Of a stretch of DNA of 64,000 nucleotides, positions 1 through 7,889 are shown piece after piece (position 1 is the first letter of the stretch; every line of letters starts with the position of its first letter). This DNA is from Caulobacteraceae bacterium (GTDB taxonomy: Bacteria; Pseudomonadota; Alphaproteobacteria; Caulobacterales; Caulobacteraceae). Both the position numbers and the translations under genes were made by a program. The notes beneath the pieces were generated by a model, which did no database searches, was not told the origin of the DNA, and worked only from the letters and a program-made list of their open reading frames with translations. The stretch spans positions 248,001 to 312,000 of the forward strand of contig CANJLQ010000001.1 in the NCBI GenBank assembly GCA_947475735.1. Reading direction: 5' to 3'.

Positions 1-1365
1 GTCGACTATCGCTACGACTTCCACGTCGGCGACGTCGCCTCGCCGACGGGACGGGTCCGCACCCTGCCCGTCGGACCGACCGCCGACCTGGTGCTGGGCG
101 TCGCCTCCTGCCAGCTCTATCCCGGCGGCCTGTTCAACGCCTACGAAGCCATGGCGGCCGAGGAACGGCTGGATGCCGTCGTGCACCTGGGCGACTACAT
201 CTACGAATACGGCGCGCGCCGGAACGACTACGGCGGCGCGACCGGCGAGACCCTCAGCCGCCTGCACCAGCCGCCGCGAGAGATCGTGTCGCTGGAGGAC
301 TACCGGCTGCGTCACGCCCAGTACAAGTCCGACCCCGACCTTCAGGCCGCCCACGCCCGCGCCGCCTTCATCTGCGTCTGGGACGACCACGAGGTGACCA
401 ACGACGCCTGGTCCGCCGGCGCCGAGAACCACCAGCCCGAAACCGAGGGCGACTATGCCGTCCGCAAGGCCACGGCCCTGCGCGCCTATTACGAATGGAT
501 GCCGATCCGCGAGCCACAGGGCGGGCTGAGCCTCGACCACATCAACCGCAGCTTCGAGTTCGGCGACCTGGCGACCCTGGCCATGGTCGAGACCCGCCTG
601 CTCGCCCGACAGAAACAGCTGGAATACGAGACCGACATGCCGATGCGGGACGGCGTGCCCGATCTCGAGGCGTTCCGCACCACCCTGAACGCGCCCGACC
701 GCGACCTGCTGGGCGATGCCCAGCGCGACTGGCTGAAGGGCGTCCTGAGCGCGTCCAAGGCCGCCAACAAGCCGTGGCAGGTACTGGGCAATCAGGTCGT
801 CATGGCCCGCGTCAATGGCCCCGACGTAACCAAGATCGCGCCTCAGGCCACCATCGACGCCATGATCGGCGGCCTGCCGGTCGAGCGCCAGGCCGGCCTG
901 CGCCAGATGATCGAGCTCTACAAGCTGGGCGTACCGTTCGGCCTGGACAGCTGGGACGGCTATCCGGCGGGGAGAGAGCGCCTCTACGCCGCCTTCGCCG
1001 AAGCCAGGGTCCAGCCGATCGTCCTGGCGGGCGACAGCCACGCCTATTGGGTCAACGAGCTGAAGGACGCCTCGGGCGTACGCCGGGCCGCCGAGTTTGG
1101 CACCACCGGCATCACCAGCCCCTCCCCGGGGGACGCGGTGGCGCCCCTGCCACTCGGCCCCCTGCTCAGCGCCAACAATGACGAGGTCGTCTACTGCGAC
1201 CAGACCTCCAAGGGTTATCTGCTGCTGACCCTGACGCGCGAACGGGTCGAGGCGAAACACCAGACCGTCTCGACCATCCTGGCCAAGCCGTTCGAGACGC
1301 GCACGGCCGCGACCTGGGTGGTTACGCGGGACGCCGACGGGATCAGCGCGCCGGTTCGAGGCTAA
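1..1365 (+). CDS. phoD: Alkaline phosphatase D (PhoD-like), 3' part
   Basis: Secreted metallophosphatase of the PhoD family, which hydrolyses phosphate mono- and diesters. The frame is open from base 1, so the N-terminus (signal peptide and start) lies outside the window; 454 residues are present. The PhoD metal-binding blocks are visible: HLGDYIYEYG, WDDHEVTNDAW and, near the C-terminus, VLAGDSHAYWVNEL. The first 30 residues fit the end of the N-terminal beta domain of PhoD proteins. The stop codon TAA coincides with the left edge of a palindromic repeat element. The next gene is convergent. The family call is firm; the substrate is unknown. Confidence 0.93.
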   Translation, partial: VDYRYDFHVGDVASPTGRVRTLPVGPTADLVLGVASCQLYPGGLFNAYEAMAAEERLDAVVHLGDYIYEYGARRNDYGGATGETLSRLHQPPREIVSLEDYRLRHAQYKSDPDLQAAHARAAFICVWDDHEVTNDAWSAGAENHQPETEGDYAVRKATALRAYYEWMPIREPQGGLSLDHINRSFEFGDLATLAMVETRLLARQKQLEYETDMPMRDGVPDLEAFRTTLNAPDRDLLGDAQRDWLKGVLSASKAANKPWQVLGNQVVMARVNGPDVTKIAPQATIDAMIGGLPVERQAGLRQMIELYKLGVPFGLDSWDGYPAGRERLYAAFAEARVQPIVLAGDSHAYWVNELKDASGVRRAAEFGTTGITSPSPGDAVAPLPLGPLLSANNDEVVYCDQTSKGYLLLTLTRERVEAKHQTVSTILAKPFETRTAATWVVTRDADGISAPVRG

Positions 1366-1494
1366 TCCTCCCCCTTTGGGGGAGGTGGCACGCAGCGCAG
1401 CGGAGTGACGGAGGGGGCTCGCCCCAAACTCGGTCGCGCGCGGTTGGCCCCCTCCACCGCTCCGCGGTCCCCCTCCCCCTACGGGGGAGGATCC
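1363..1494. repeat. Palindromic repeat element, family 1, copy A
   Basis: Composite inverted repeat of about 130 bp. The outer mini-hairpins are CCTCCCCC-ttt-GGGGGAGG on the left and CCTCCCCC-tac-GGGGGAGG (with an extra C run) on the right; the inner arms are GGAGGGGGC and GCCCCCTCC. Copies B (58370-58502) and C (59291-59429) share the layout and much sequence. It lies between two convergent genes and supplies the stop codon of both: TAA for phoD, and a TAG in the right hairpin loop for the minus-strand gene. It may act as a bidirectional terminator. Confidence 0.85.
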
Positions 1495-2012
1495 GTCGGC
1501 GTCGCCCACTCCGCATCCCTCGCCCTCTCATAGCCCTCGCGCACCGTCTCCCTCGGCCGGTCCGCGCCGAGCAGGGCCATCTGCTCGCTCCAGACCTCGG
1601 CGAGGCGGCCGACGGTCGTCGTGACCCAGCCGGGAGCCTGCTGCCGGGTCCAGTTCTGGACCGAGGCGATGTTGAAGATCAGCAGGAACACCCCAGCCAC
1701 CACGATGACCCGGCTGGTCCAGCGACGGTCGCGGGCCGCGAGGCCCTCCTCATCCGGGGGTTCGCCGGGCGGGAAGGCGAACCGGCCGAGCGCGAGCAGC
1801 GGGTTGATCGGCGCGGGCTCCGGCGCGGTGGACAGGTCATGGGCGTCGGCCGTGGCGATCCAATCGCTGGGAGAATCCGCAGGCGGGGCCTCGACTTCCA
1901 CGGGCTCCAGATAGGGCGCGGTCTCGCCGTCCAGCGGCGGGAACGGAGAAGCCGGCAAGGCCGTCGGGAACGGGGCCAGGGGGATTTCGGGTTCGTCGGG
2001 GCGGTCGGTCAT
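1479..2012 (-). CDS. Single-pass membrane protein of the acyltransferase cassette, unknown function
   Basis: I do not recognise a family. From the ATG at 2012 the protein has 177 residues: an acidic, proline-rich N-terminal half (about residues 1-95), one transmembrane segment (RVIVVAGVFLLIFNIASVQ, about 107-125) and a short C-terminal region, giving a likely N-in topology. The frame is open further upstream to 2072, but the 2012 ATG has a GAGGGG ribosome site close by and sits just after the MBOAT stop at 2020, so it is preferred. The last residues (TDPPP) and the stop are encoded by a palindromic repeat element. It is the last gene of the SGNH-SGNH-MBOAT operon and probably an accessory protein. 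Confidence 0.7.
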   Translation of the reverse strand: MTDRPDEPEIPLAPFPTALPASPFPPLDGETAPYLEPVEVEAPPADSPSDWIATADAHDLSTAPEPAPINPLLALGRFAFPPGEPPDEEGLAARDRRWTSRVIVVAGVFLLIFNIASVQNWTRQQAPGWVTTTVGRLAEVWSEQMALLGADRPRETVREGYERARDAEWATPTDPPP

Positions 2013-2019
2013 GATCCCC

Positions 2020-3462
2020 TCAGAACTGGAAATAGATGAAGGGGGCGACGCCGTCCGGGCGGACGGCCTCAACCAGCAGGATGGCAGCCCCGACCAGCAG
2101 CCCCATGGTCAGGGACGGCGCGGGCTTCAGCCAGGTCGCGACGCCCTCGACCGCGCGGGGCGGCAGCCAGTGCATGGCCAGGCCGCCGACGATCAGCGTC
2201 AGGAGGAAGGGCGTCACCAGCGTCGCCGCCTCGAACCGGCCGAGGCCCGTCAGCACCTGCATCGCCATGGGGAAGGTCTCGGACCGGAACAGGATCCAGC
2301 CCAGGCACACGATGTGGAAGGTCACGATGACGCCCAGCCACGTCGGCACGACCTGGCGATCGACCTGCGCGCTCAAGTAGCCCTCAGGGCGGTAGCGCCA
2401 CGAGAGTGCGGCCCGTCCCAGCCGTTCGATCACCTGCACGCCGCCGTGCAGCGCACCCCAGGCCACGAACGTCCAGGCCGCCCCGTGCCACAGACCGCCC
2501 AGCAGCATGGTGACGAAGACGTTCAGGCAACTGCGCACCAGCCCCTTTCGACCTCCACCCAGCGGCACATAGAGGTAGTCTCGCAGCCAGCTGGACAGGC
2601 TGATGTGCCAGCGCCGCCAGAAGTCCTGCATCGACTTGGCTCGATACGGCTGGTCGAAGTTGCGGGGGAAGGAATAGCCCAGGAGGGCCGCGATCCCGAT
2701 CGCCATGTCCGAATAGGCCGAGAAGTCGCAATAAATCTGGACCGCATAGCCGTAGACCGCCGCCATCAGGTCCAGCGTTCCGTAGGCAGCGGGGTCGAAG
2801 AAAACCGGGTCGACCAGCCGCACGGACAGCTCCGACGCGATCACCGTCTTCTTGAACAGGCCCCAGCCGATCAGCAGGAAGCCGTGGGCCGCCATCTCGC
2901 GCGTCAGGCGCGGCACGCGGTCGAACTGGGGCAGCAGGTCCGACGCCCGCACGATGGGCCCAGCCACCAGATGAGGGAAGAAGCTCATTAGCAGCATCAC
3001 GTCCAGCAGCGACTTGGCCGGTGGCGTCCTGCCTCGATAGACGTCGACGACGTAGCTGATGCCCTGGAAGGTGAAGAACGAAATGCCGACAGGCAGGACG
3101 ATCTCGAGCAGCGGCAGGTCACGCTCCCACCCGACCCGCGCCAGGAGCTCCCCTGCCTGCTCGACGAAGAAGCCGTAGTATTTGAAGACGCCCAGGATCA
3201 GCAGATTCGCAGCGACGCCGAGGCCGACCCACAGCTTCCTCCGACCCTCCTGATCCGGCCGCGCGATCAGGGCCGCGACGCCCCAGTTCAGCACCGCCGA
3301 GGCGATCAACAGGGCGACGAACCGCCAGTCCCACTGGGCATAGAAGAACCAGCTGGCCAGCAGCAGGAACAGCTTTCGCCGCCCGTTCTCGCGATCCAGC
3401 GACCAGGCCGTGAAATAGACGAACAGGAAGAAGACGCCGAAGGCGAGCGTGGGGAACAGCAC
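2020..3462 (-). CDS. MBOAT family O-acyltransferase (AlgI/DltB/PatA-like)
   Basis: Polytopic inner-membrane O-acyltransferase of 480 residues, normal for AlgI/PatA proteins. It is expected to move an acyl (usually acetyl) group across the membrane to a periplasmic acceptor that modifies a polysaccharide. Family hallmarks are present: the FWRRWHISLSSWLRDY block at about 281-296 and LLGGLWHGAAW with the predicted catalytic His at about 326. The start is GTG at 3462, directly against the stop of the upstream SGNH gene (3463), which suggests translational coupling. The two upstream SGNH genes supply the likely periplasmic partners, as AlgJ/AlgX do for AlgI and PatB does for PatA. The glycan substrate is not evident. 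Confidence 0.93.
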   Translation of the reverse strand: MLFPTLAFGVFFLFVYFTAWSLDRENGRRKLFLLLASWFFYAQWDWRFVALLIASAVLNWGVAALIARPDQEGRRKLWVGLGVAANLLILGVFKYYGFFVEQAGELLARVGWERDLPLLEIVLPVGISFFTFQGISYVVDVYRGRTPPAKSLLDVMLLMSFFPHLVAGPIVRASDLLPQFDRVPRLTREMAAHGFLLIGWGLFKKTVIASELSVRLVDPVFFDPAAYGTLDLMAAVYGYAVQIYCDFSAYSDMAIGIAALLGYSFPRNFDQPYRAKSMQDFWRRWHISLSSWLRDYLYVPLGGGRKGLVRSCLNVFVTMLLGGLWHGAAWTFVAWGALHGGVQVIERLGRAALSWRYRPEGYLSAQVDRQVVPTWLGVIVTFHIVCLGWILFRSETFPMAMQVLTGLGRFEAATLVTPFLLTLIVGGLAMHWLPPRAVEGVATWLKPAPSLTMGLLVGAAILLVEAVRPDGVAPFIYFQF

Positions 3463-4278
3463 CTAGCGCCCTCCCCGTCCGCGCGCGGCCATCAGGTCGG
3501 CGAACAGCAGCGATCCGATCCAGTCACCGCCCGCCCCGGTGAAATGCACATGGTCGCCGCGCATCATCGGGGCGTCGCCCAGAGTCAGGGCATGGGCCGA
3601 ACAGTCTCCTCCCATGCGGCCTTTCCAGTCCCAGAACGCGACGCCCGTCTGGGCCGCGACCCGGTGCTGCACGTCGCGGACCACGCCCAGCATAGCGGGA
3701 GGCTTCCAGCGTCTCTCGGGATCGGCTGGGCAGGTGCCGCCACCCTCGCCGCGCATGGCCTCCGGCGCACCGAGGATCAGGATGGAAGCCCGCGGCACCA
3801 GCGCCCGAACGCGTCCGATCTGCTCGCGCAGCAACCGCTCATAGGCCACGGGGTCCAGCAGGTCGTCGAAGCCCTCGTTGGTGCCATAGGCCAGAATGAC
3901 CAGATCGGGCACCGGTGCGTCGGGCGCGAGCAGCGGCTCGCGCGAGGACAGCCCCCGCAGCGTGTCGCCGACGACGCCTTCGGCCGTCAGGTCGACGTCA
4001 CGGCCCGGAAACCCGGCGCGTAGCCGCCACAGCAGCGATTCGGTGATATGACCGCCCGCAGTGTGGCTGTCACCGAATTGGGCGATCCGCACCGGTCCGC
4101 CTCGATCCAGCGCGGCGAAAAACTCAGTCAGACCCTGCGGCTGGCACAGCCCGCCCGGGCACGTCGCGCTGACCGGACTGGGCAGGGGTGTCCACGGCCG
4201 CTCCTGGGCCAGGGCGGAACCCGCCGCCATCAGACCGGCGACCGCCAAGGCGCAGATCTGGGCCAGAGCCCGGATCAC
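3463..4278 (-). CDS. Secreted SGNH/GDSL hydrolase or O-acetyltransferase
   Basis: 271 residues with an N-terminal signal peptide (cleavage likely after SALAQ, about residue 25). The SGNH block I motif is IAQFGDSHTAGG with nucleophile Ser at about 71, a GTNEG block III lies mid-protein, and the catalytic Asp-x-x-His is DHVH at about 242-245. The start ATG at 4278 overlaps the upstream gene's stop by 4 nt (ATGA). Being periplasmic and directly followed by an MBOAT gene, it may be the enzyme that places acyl groups on a glycan rather than a lipase; this is inference from AlgX/AlgJ and PatB. Confidence 0.88.
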   Translation of the reverse strand: MIRALAQICALAVAGLMAAGSALAQERPWTPLPSPVSATCPGGLCQPQGLTEFFAALDRGGPVRIAQFGDSHTAGGHITESLLWRLRAGFPGRDVDLTAEGVVGDTLRGLSSREPLLAPDAPVPDLVILAYGTNEGFDDLLDPVAYERLLREQIGRVRALVPRASILILGAPEAMRGEGGGTCPADPERRWKPPAMLGVVRDVQHRVAAQTGVAFWDWKGRMGGDCSAHALTLGDAPMMRGDHVHFTGAGGDWIGSLLFADLMAARGRGGR

Positions 4279-5201
4279 GTCCCGGCCGGGCTCGCCGCCG
4301 CGTCGGACGTCGCCTCAAGACCCGCGTCGCGCTTGATCCGCTCCGCCACCGGCTCGGTGATCCGGATGTAGCCGGCCATGGTCATATGGATGCCGTCGCT
4401 GGCCCGCATCAGCCGCCGCCGCCCCGTGCCGGTCTCGGGCAGATAGGCGTCGTATTCGCCAGCCGCGTCGCGGGTCACGGTCTCGGTCTCCAGAAAGGGC
4501 ACGCCCAGCGCCGCCATCCGGGCCGACACGACCTCGTTGATCAGGTCCATCCGCCCGTCGAAGCCCGCGCGCTTCATCTCGGGCAGGCCGATCCAGTAGA
4601 CCGCAATCCCCTGCCCCCGCAGCATGGCGACCAGGTCGTCGACGCGGCGCGCATAGGCCGCCTTCCAGCCGTCGGTGCCGAAGTCGTGGACGACGCCGTC
4701 CAAGCTGATGCCCTGGGCGTCGTTGGTGCCGAACAGGACCACCGCCGCATCTATCGGCTGCTCTGCGATCTGGCGGGCGGTCTTGGACTGGATGTCGACG
4801 TAGTCGTAGCGCGACAGGCCGGTGGACACCTCGCTGAACTTGGTCACCGTCACGGCCGAGTAGGGCCGCATCTCGCGGTACAGGGCCGTCCAGACGCCGT
4901 CGGCCATGGAGTCGCCGAACACCCCGATCCTGAGACGCCCCTGCGCGGCCTTGTCACGCAGCGGGTTCGCCGCAGGCACGACCGGAGCGACGACGGCCGG
5001 GGCGAGGATCGGCGCGGCGGTGGGCGGGGGACCGGCCGACGCATTGGCCAGGCTGCCCGGTATCAGCGTGGGACGCCGCAGCCAGTCGCGGCCGTCCGGT
5101 GTCAGGGCCAGCCCGACGACCACGCCGACCACAAGGGCGGCGGTGATGGCATTGACCCCAGCGCGCACGCGACGGACCCCACTCGAAGACGACGCCGTCA
5201 T
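4275..5201 (-). CDS. DUF459-type SGNH/GDSL hydrolase, membrane anchored
   Basis: Second SGNH protein of the cassette. One N-terminal transmembrane segment (about residues 16-33 from the 5201 ATG) precedes a Pro/Ala-rich linker and the SGNH domain: LRIGVFGDSMADG with Ser at about 98, FGTNDAQ (block III), and SDGIHMT with the Asp-His pair near the C-terminus. The frame also permits a GTG start at 5243, but no ribosome site was seen there. It is the first gene of the operon and overlaps the next by 4 nt. It resembles DUF459 proteins more than the neighbouring SGNH protein, so the two are probably not a recent duplication. Confidence 0.85.
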   Translation of the reverse strand: MTASSSSGVRRVRAGVNAITAALVVGVVVGLALTPDGRDWLRRPTLIPGSLANASAGPPPTAAPILAPAVVAPVVPAANPLRDKAAQGRLRIGVFGDSMADGVWTALYREMRPYSAVTVTKFSEVSTGLSRYDYVDIQSKTARQIAEQPIDAAVVLFGTNDAQGISLDGVVHDFGTDGWKAAYARRVDDLVAMLRGQGIAVYWIGLPEMKRAGFDGRMDLINEVVSARMAALGVPFLETETVTRDAAGEYDAYLPETGTGRRRLMRASDGIHMTMAGYIRITEPVAERIKRDAGLEATSDAAASPAGT

Positions 5202-5258
5202 ATAGCCGGCTCGCGGATCGTCCCGCCATGACGCACGCGCCACGCGGGAGGAAAATGG

Positions 5259-6185
5259 TTAAGGGGCGTTCGACTCCAGCTCCGTCACATACAGGGTCGC
5301 CGGCGAGTTCCCGGAACTGTAGGTGCCGACCCAGACGCGATAGCTGCCGCTGCGCGGGGAGTTGACCCGCACCCGAGGGTTCAGGGGCTCGTCGCCGCCA
5401 TCGTCGTCACACCAGTAGTTGTTGTCGTCATCCATAACGATGAGCGTGGTGTCACGGTCGGAGTCCACGCCGAACACCAGGGGGAAGCTGCCGGCCTGAT
5501 AGGTCACGACATAGTCGGCCTCGTTGGCGATCATCCCGACGCAATCGCTGTCGATCTCCGATGCATCGAGGCTGCCACCCGCCGTCAGATCGACGGTGTG
5601 CGGATCCGGGGTGAACCCGGCGTTCAACGAGACACCGCCGAAGGTGCCGGAACTGAAGAGGCTACTCAAACCGCCGCCACCGCCTCCACCCCCGCTGGAA
5701 CGAAGCTCGCTGATGTGAATCTCGGCCTGGCCACTGTTTCCGCCGTAGGCCCCGACCCAGATGTCGTAGACGCCCGATCCGGGATTGTTCCAGCTGACCT
5801 CCGCATTGGTGCCGCCGCCCGAGTCGTCGTCGCAGTGCCAGGCGCCGTTCGGTCCGTTGATCAGCAATGTGGTGTCGCTCGACGACCGCGTGCGAATGAA
5901 CAGGGGCAGGCTGCCGGCGGAATAGGTCAGCTGAACGTCGGGGGCCCGGGCCACCATCCCGGTGCAACCATCGGAGACGTTCGAAGCGTCGATCTGGCCG
6001 CCGGAGGTCACCTCGATGACGAAGGGATCATCCGCGAACCCGGCGCTGAGTCGAAAGTCTCCGTAGGTCGCCCGCTCCGACGTATCGACCATCTGATAGG
6101 CCTGCTTCTGCGCCAGCGCCTGTGTCGGAACAGCCAAGCCTGCCGCCGCGCACATGCCGACGGTCGCCCAAAGTTTCGTCTTCAT
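5259..6185 (-). CDS. Secreted protein with two tandem repeat domains
   Basis: 308 residues: a signal peptide (about 1-25, ending TQALA) and two homologous domains at about 41-161 and 181-304, joined by a glycine run (about 165-172). Each domain repeats the same landmarks: a C-x-GM block (DGCTGMVA / SDCVGMIA), a DTTL strand, an aromatic-(H)-CDDD acidic loop (WHCDDD / YWCDDD) and a final strand (YDIWVGAY / YRVWVGTY). One cysteine pair per domain suggests a disulfide, and the acidic loops could bind calcium. It looks like a beta-sandwich of the bacterial pre-peptidase C-terminal kind but without a protease. The function is unknown. Confidence 0.8.
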   Translation of the reverse strand: MKTKLWATVGMCAAAGLAVPTQALAQKQAYQMVDTSERATYGDFRLSAGFADDPFVIEVTSGGQIDASNVSDGCTGMVARAPDVQLTYSAGSLPLFIRTRSSSDTTLLINGPNGAWHCDDDSGGGTNAEVSWNNPGSGVYDIWVGAYGGNSGQAEIHISELRSSGGGGGGGGLSSLFSSGTFGGVSLNAGFTPDPHTVDLTAGGSLDASEIDSDCVGMIANEADYVVTYQAGSFPLVFGVDSDRDTTLIVMDDDNNYWCDDDGGDEPLNPRVRVNSPRSGSYRVWVGTYSSGNSPATLYVTELESNAP

Positions 6186-6258
6186 GCCGTCCCCCTCCGA
6201 TTAGGAGCGGGAGGAGATATCAACGCTCAACGAAAGGCAATCGCCCCCGACGAAATCG

Positions 6259-6672
6259 TCAGGCGGCCCGGCCGGCTGCGAAGGTCGCGGCGAAATAGCC
6301 TGCAGTGGCCGCCGCCGTCGTCAGAACCGTGCCCCAGATCAGGTCCACGACCGTCAGCTTGGTCTGCCACACGGCCAGGGTCGCCTGGTTGGTCAGGTCA
6401 TAGGTGGCGTAGGCCACGAACCCGAGGACCGCGCCGTTCAAAGCCGCCCGTGTCCAGGCCCCTTCCTTCAAGGCCGGGGCGATGGCGAAGAAGACGATGC
6501 CGCCGATGTAGATCACGTAGAACAGAACCGCCGCGACCATGTCGGGCTTGGGCGCCATGATCGGCCCGATCACCGGCTTGTAGAACCGCTCGGTCATGGT
6601 GCTCAGCCAGACGAAGTCGATGGCGGCGAAGGCCACGGCGGTGCCGACGTAGGCGGCGATCCATTTCAGCAT
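6259..6672 (-). CDS. DUF2177 family membrane protein
   Basis: 137 residues with about four transmembrane helices. The N-terminal run ending in AIDFVWLSTM is typical of DUF2177. The start lies 10 nt after the stop of the CFA-like methyltransferase gene, so the two are probably co-transcribed. In many proteobacteria DUF2177 genes sit beside CFA-synthase, FAD-amine-oxidase-like and DUF1365 genes, as here. The biochemical role is unknown; a part in membrane lipid modification is inferred from context. Confidence 0.85.
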   Translation of the reverse strand: MLKWIAAYVGTAVAFAAIDFVWLSTMTERFYKPVIGPIMAPKPDMVAAVLFYVIYIGGIVFFAIAPALKEGAWTRAALNGAVLGFVAYATYDLTNQATLAVWQTKLTVVDLIWGTVLTTAAATAGYFAATFAAGRAA

Positions 6673-6682
6673 GGGGGGATCC

Positions 6683-7717
6683 TCAGGCGGGCTTCAGGCG
6701 ATAGTGGCTGACGGCCCAGGTCCGACCGCCGTCGTTTCCGAATAGACCCGCCGTCGCCAGATAGAAGCGTCGCCAGCGCCGCACCCACAGTTTGGCGTTC
6801 GCCGGGCCATAGGTCTCGCTCATCAGCTCGAACACGCGGTCCTTGTTCGCGTCCATGTTGGCCAGCCAGTCCTCGGCCGTCCGGGCATAGTGGGTACCGT
6901 TCCAGGTCCACTCCTCCTCGACCGAGAACAGGTCGGGGAACTGGCGGATCAGGCCGTGGCTGGGCATGACGCCGCCGGTGAAGAAATGCTGGGCGATGAA
7001 GTCGCCTGAGTCGGTGTGGTCGAACCGGTAGGGCGCGTCGCGGTGGGTGAAGACGTGAATGAACATCCGCCCGTCCCGCTTCAGCCAGCTTCTGGCGCGG
7101 GTCAGCAGGGCGCGCCAGTTGGCCATGTGCTCGAACATCTCGACCGAGACGATCCGGTCGTAGGCACCGGGCTGCGGCGGTTCGAACGCGTTCATGTCGC
7201 AGGTGATGACGGTCAGGTTGGTCAAGCCGCGCAGGCGCGCCTGTTCCTCGATATGGCCACGCTGGCCGTGACTGTTGGAGACGGCCGTGATCCGGCTGCG
7301 AGGATAGCGCTCGGCCATCCACAGGCTGAGGGAGCCCCAGCCGCAGCCCATCTCCAGCACCGTCTGACCGTCCTTCAACTCCGCATGACGGCAGGTCTCG
7401 GCCAGGGCGGCCTCCTCGGCCTCGTCCAGGCTTTCGGTCCAGGTCGGATAGAGGCAGCACGAATATTTCAGCCGCTTGCCCAGGCACAGACGAAAGAACT
7501 CTGGCGGCAGTTCATAGTGCTGGTCGTTCGCCGCATCGGTGTGTTCGGCGATGGCGCGGGCAGCCATTTCGCGCGCGAAGGCGGCGGGGTCATGCGGGCC
7601 CTCGCGGTCCAGCCGCTTGCGGGCTTCGGTGACCAGGCTGGCGATGGCCGGCCGGGTGACGAAATCCGGGAAGGGCGCGTCCTGGAGCTGGCGAATGGCG
7701 ACGTTTGCGAGATTCAT
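6683..7717 (-). CDS. Cyclopropane-fatty-acyl-phospholipid synthase-like methyltransferase
   Basis: 344-residue SAM-dependent methyltransferase of the CFA synthase family, acting on unsaturated acyl chains of membrane phospholipids. The SAM site VLEMGCGWGSLSLWMAERY and the following VSNS and EMFEHM blocks are visible. An upstream-open frame reaches 7846, but the family-like N-terminus begins at MNLANVAIRQ, ATG at 7717. It is divergent from the FAD oxidoreductase gene and followed by DUF2177. It could make cyclopropane or methylated fatty acids; sequence alone does not separate true CFA synthase from relatives such as the furan-fatty-acid methylases. Confidence 0.88.
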   Translation of the reverse strand: MNLANVAIRQLQDAPFPDFVTRPAIASLVTEARKRLDREGPHDPAAFAREMAARAIAEHTDAANDQHYELPPEFFRLCLGKRLKYSCCLYPTWTESLDEAEEAALAETCRHAELKDGQTVLEMGCGWGSLSLWMAERYPRSRITAVSNSHGQRGHIEEQARLRGLTNLTVITCDMNAFEPPQPGAYDRIVSVEMFEHMANWRALLTRARSWLKRDGRMFIHVFTHRDAPYRFDHTDSGDFIAQHFFTGGVMPSHGLIRQFPDLFSVEEEWTWNGTHYARTAEDWLANMDANKDRVFELMSETYGPANAKLWVRRWRRFYLATAGLFGNDGGRTWAVSHYRLKPA

Positions 7718-7889
7718 GCGACGATCCTGACATTGCGGCGGTGCCTTGCGAAGCCTAACCGTTGTCACGCGCAACGGCCGCGCTTGGGGCGACCCGGCAG
7801 TTACGCACGACCGATCCGCCTGGATGAGGACATCCGTCGCGGGCACCCGGTCGTAGTTGACGGGTCAGCCTTCGCGTTTCGGAGACCGC

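Noticed and set aside
2011..2991. 326-codon plus-strand frame over the MBOAT gene
   Set aside because: Antisense shadow; Gln/His/Arg-rich composition and no motif.
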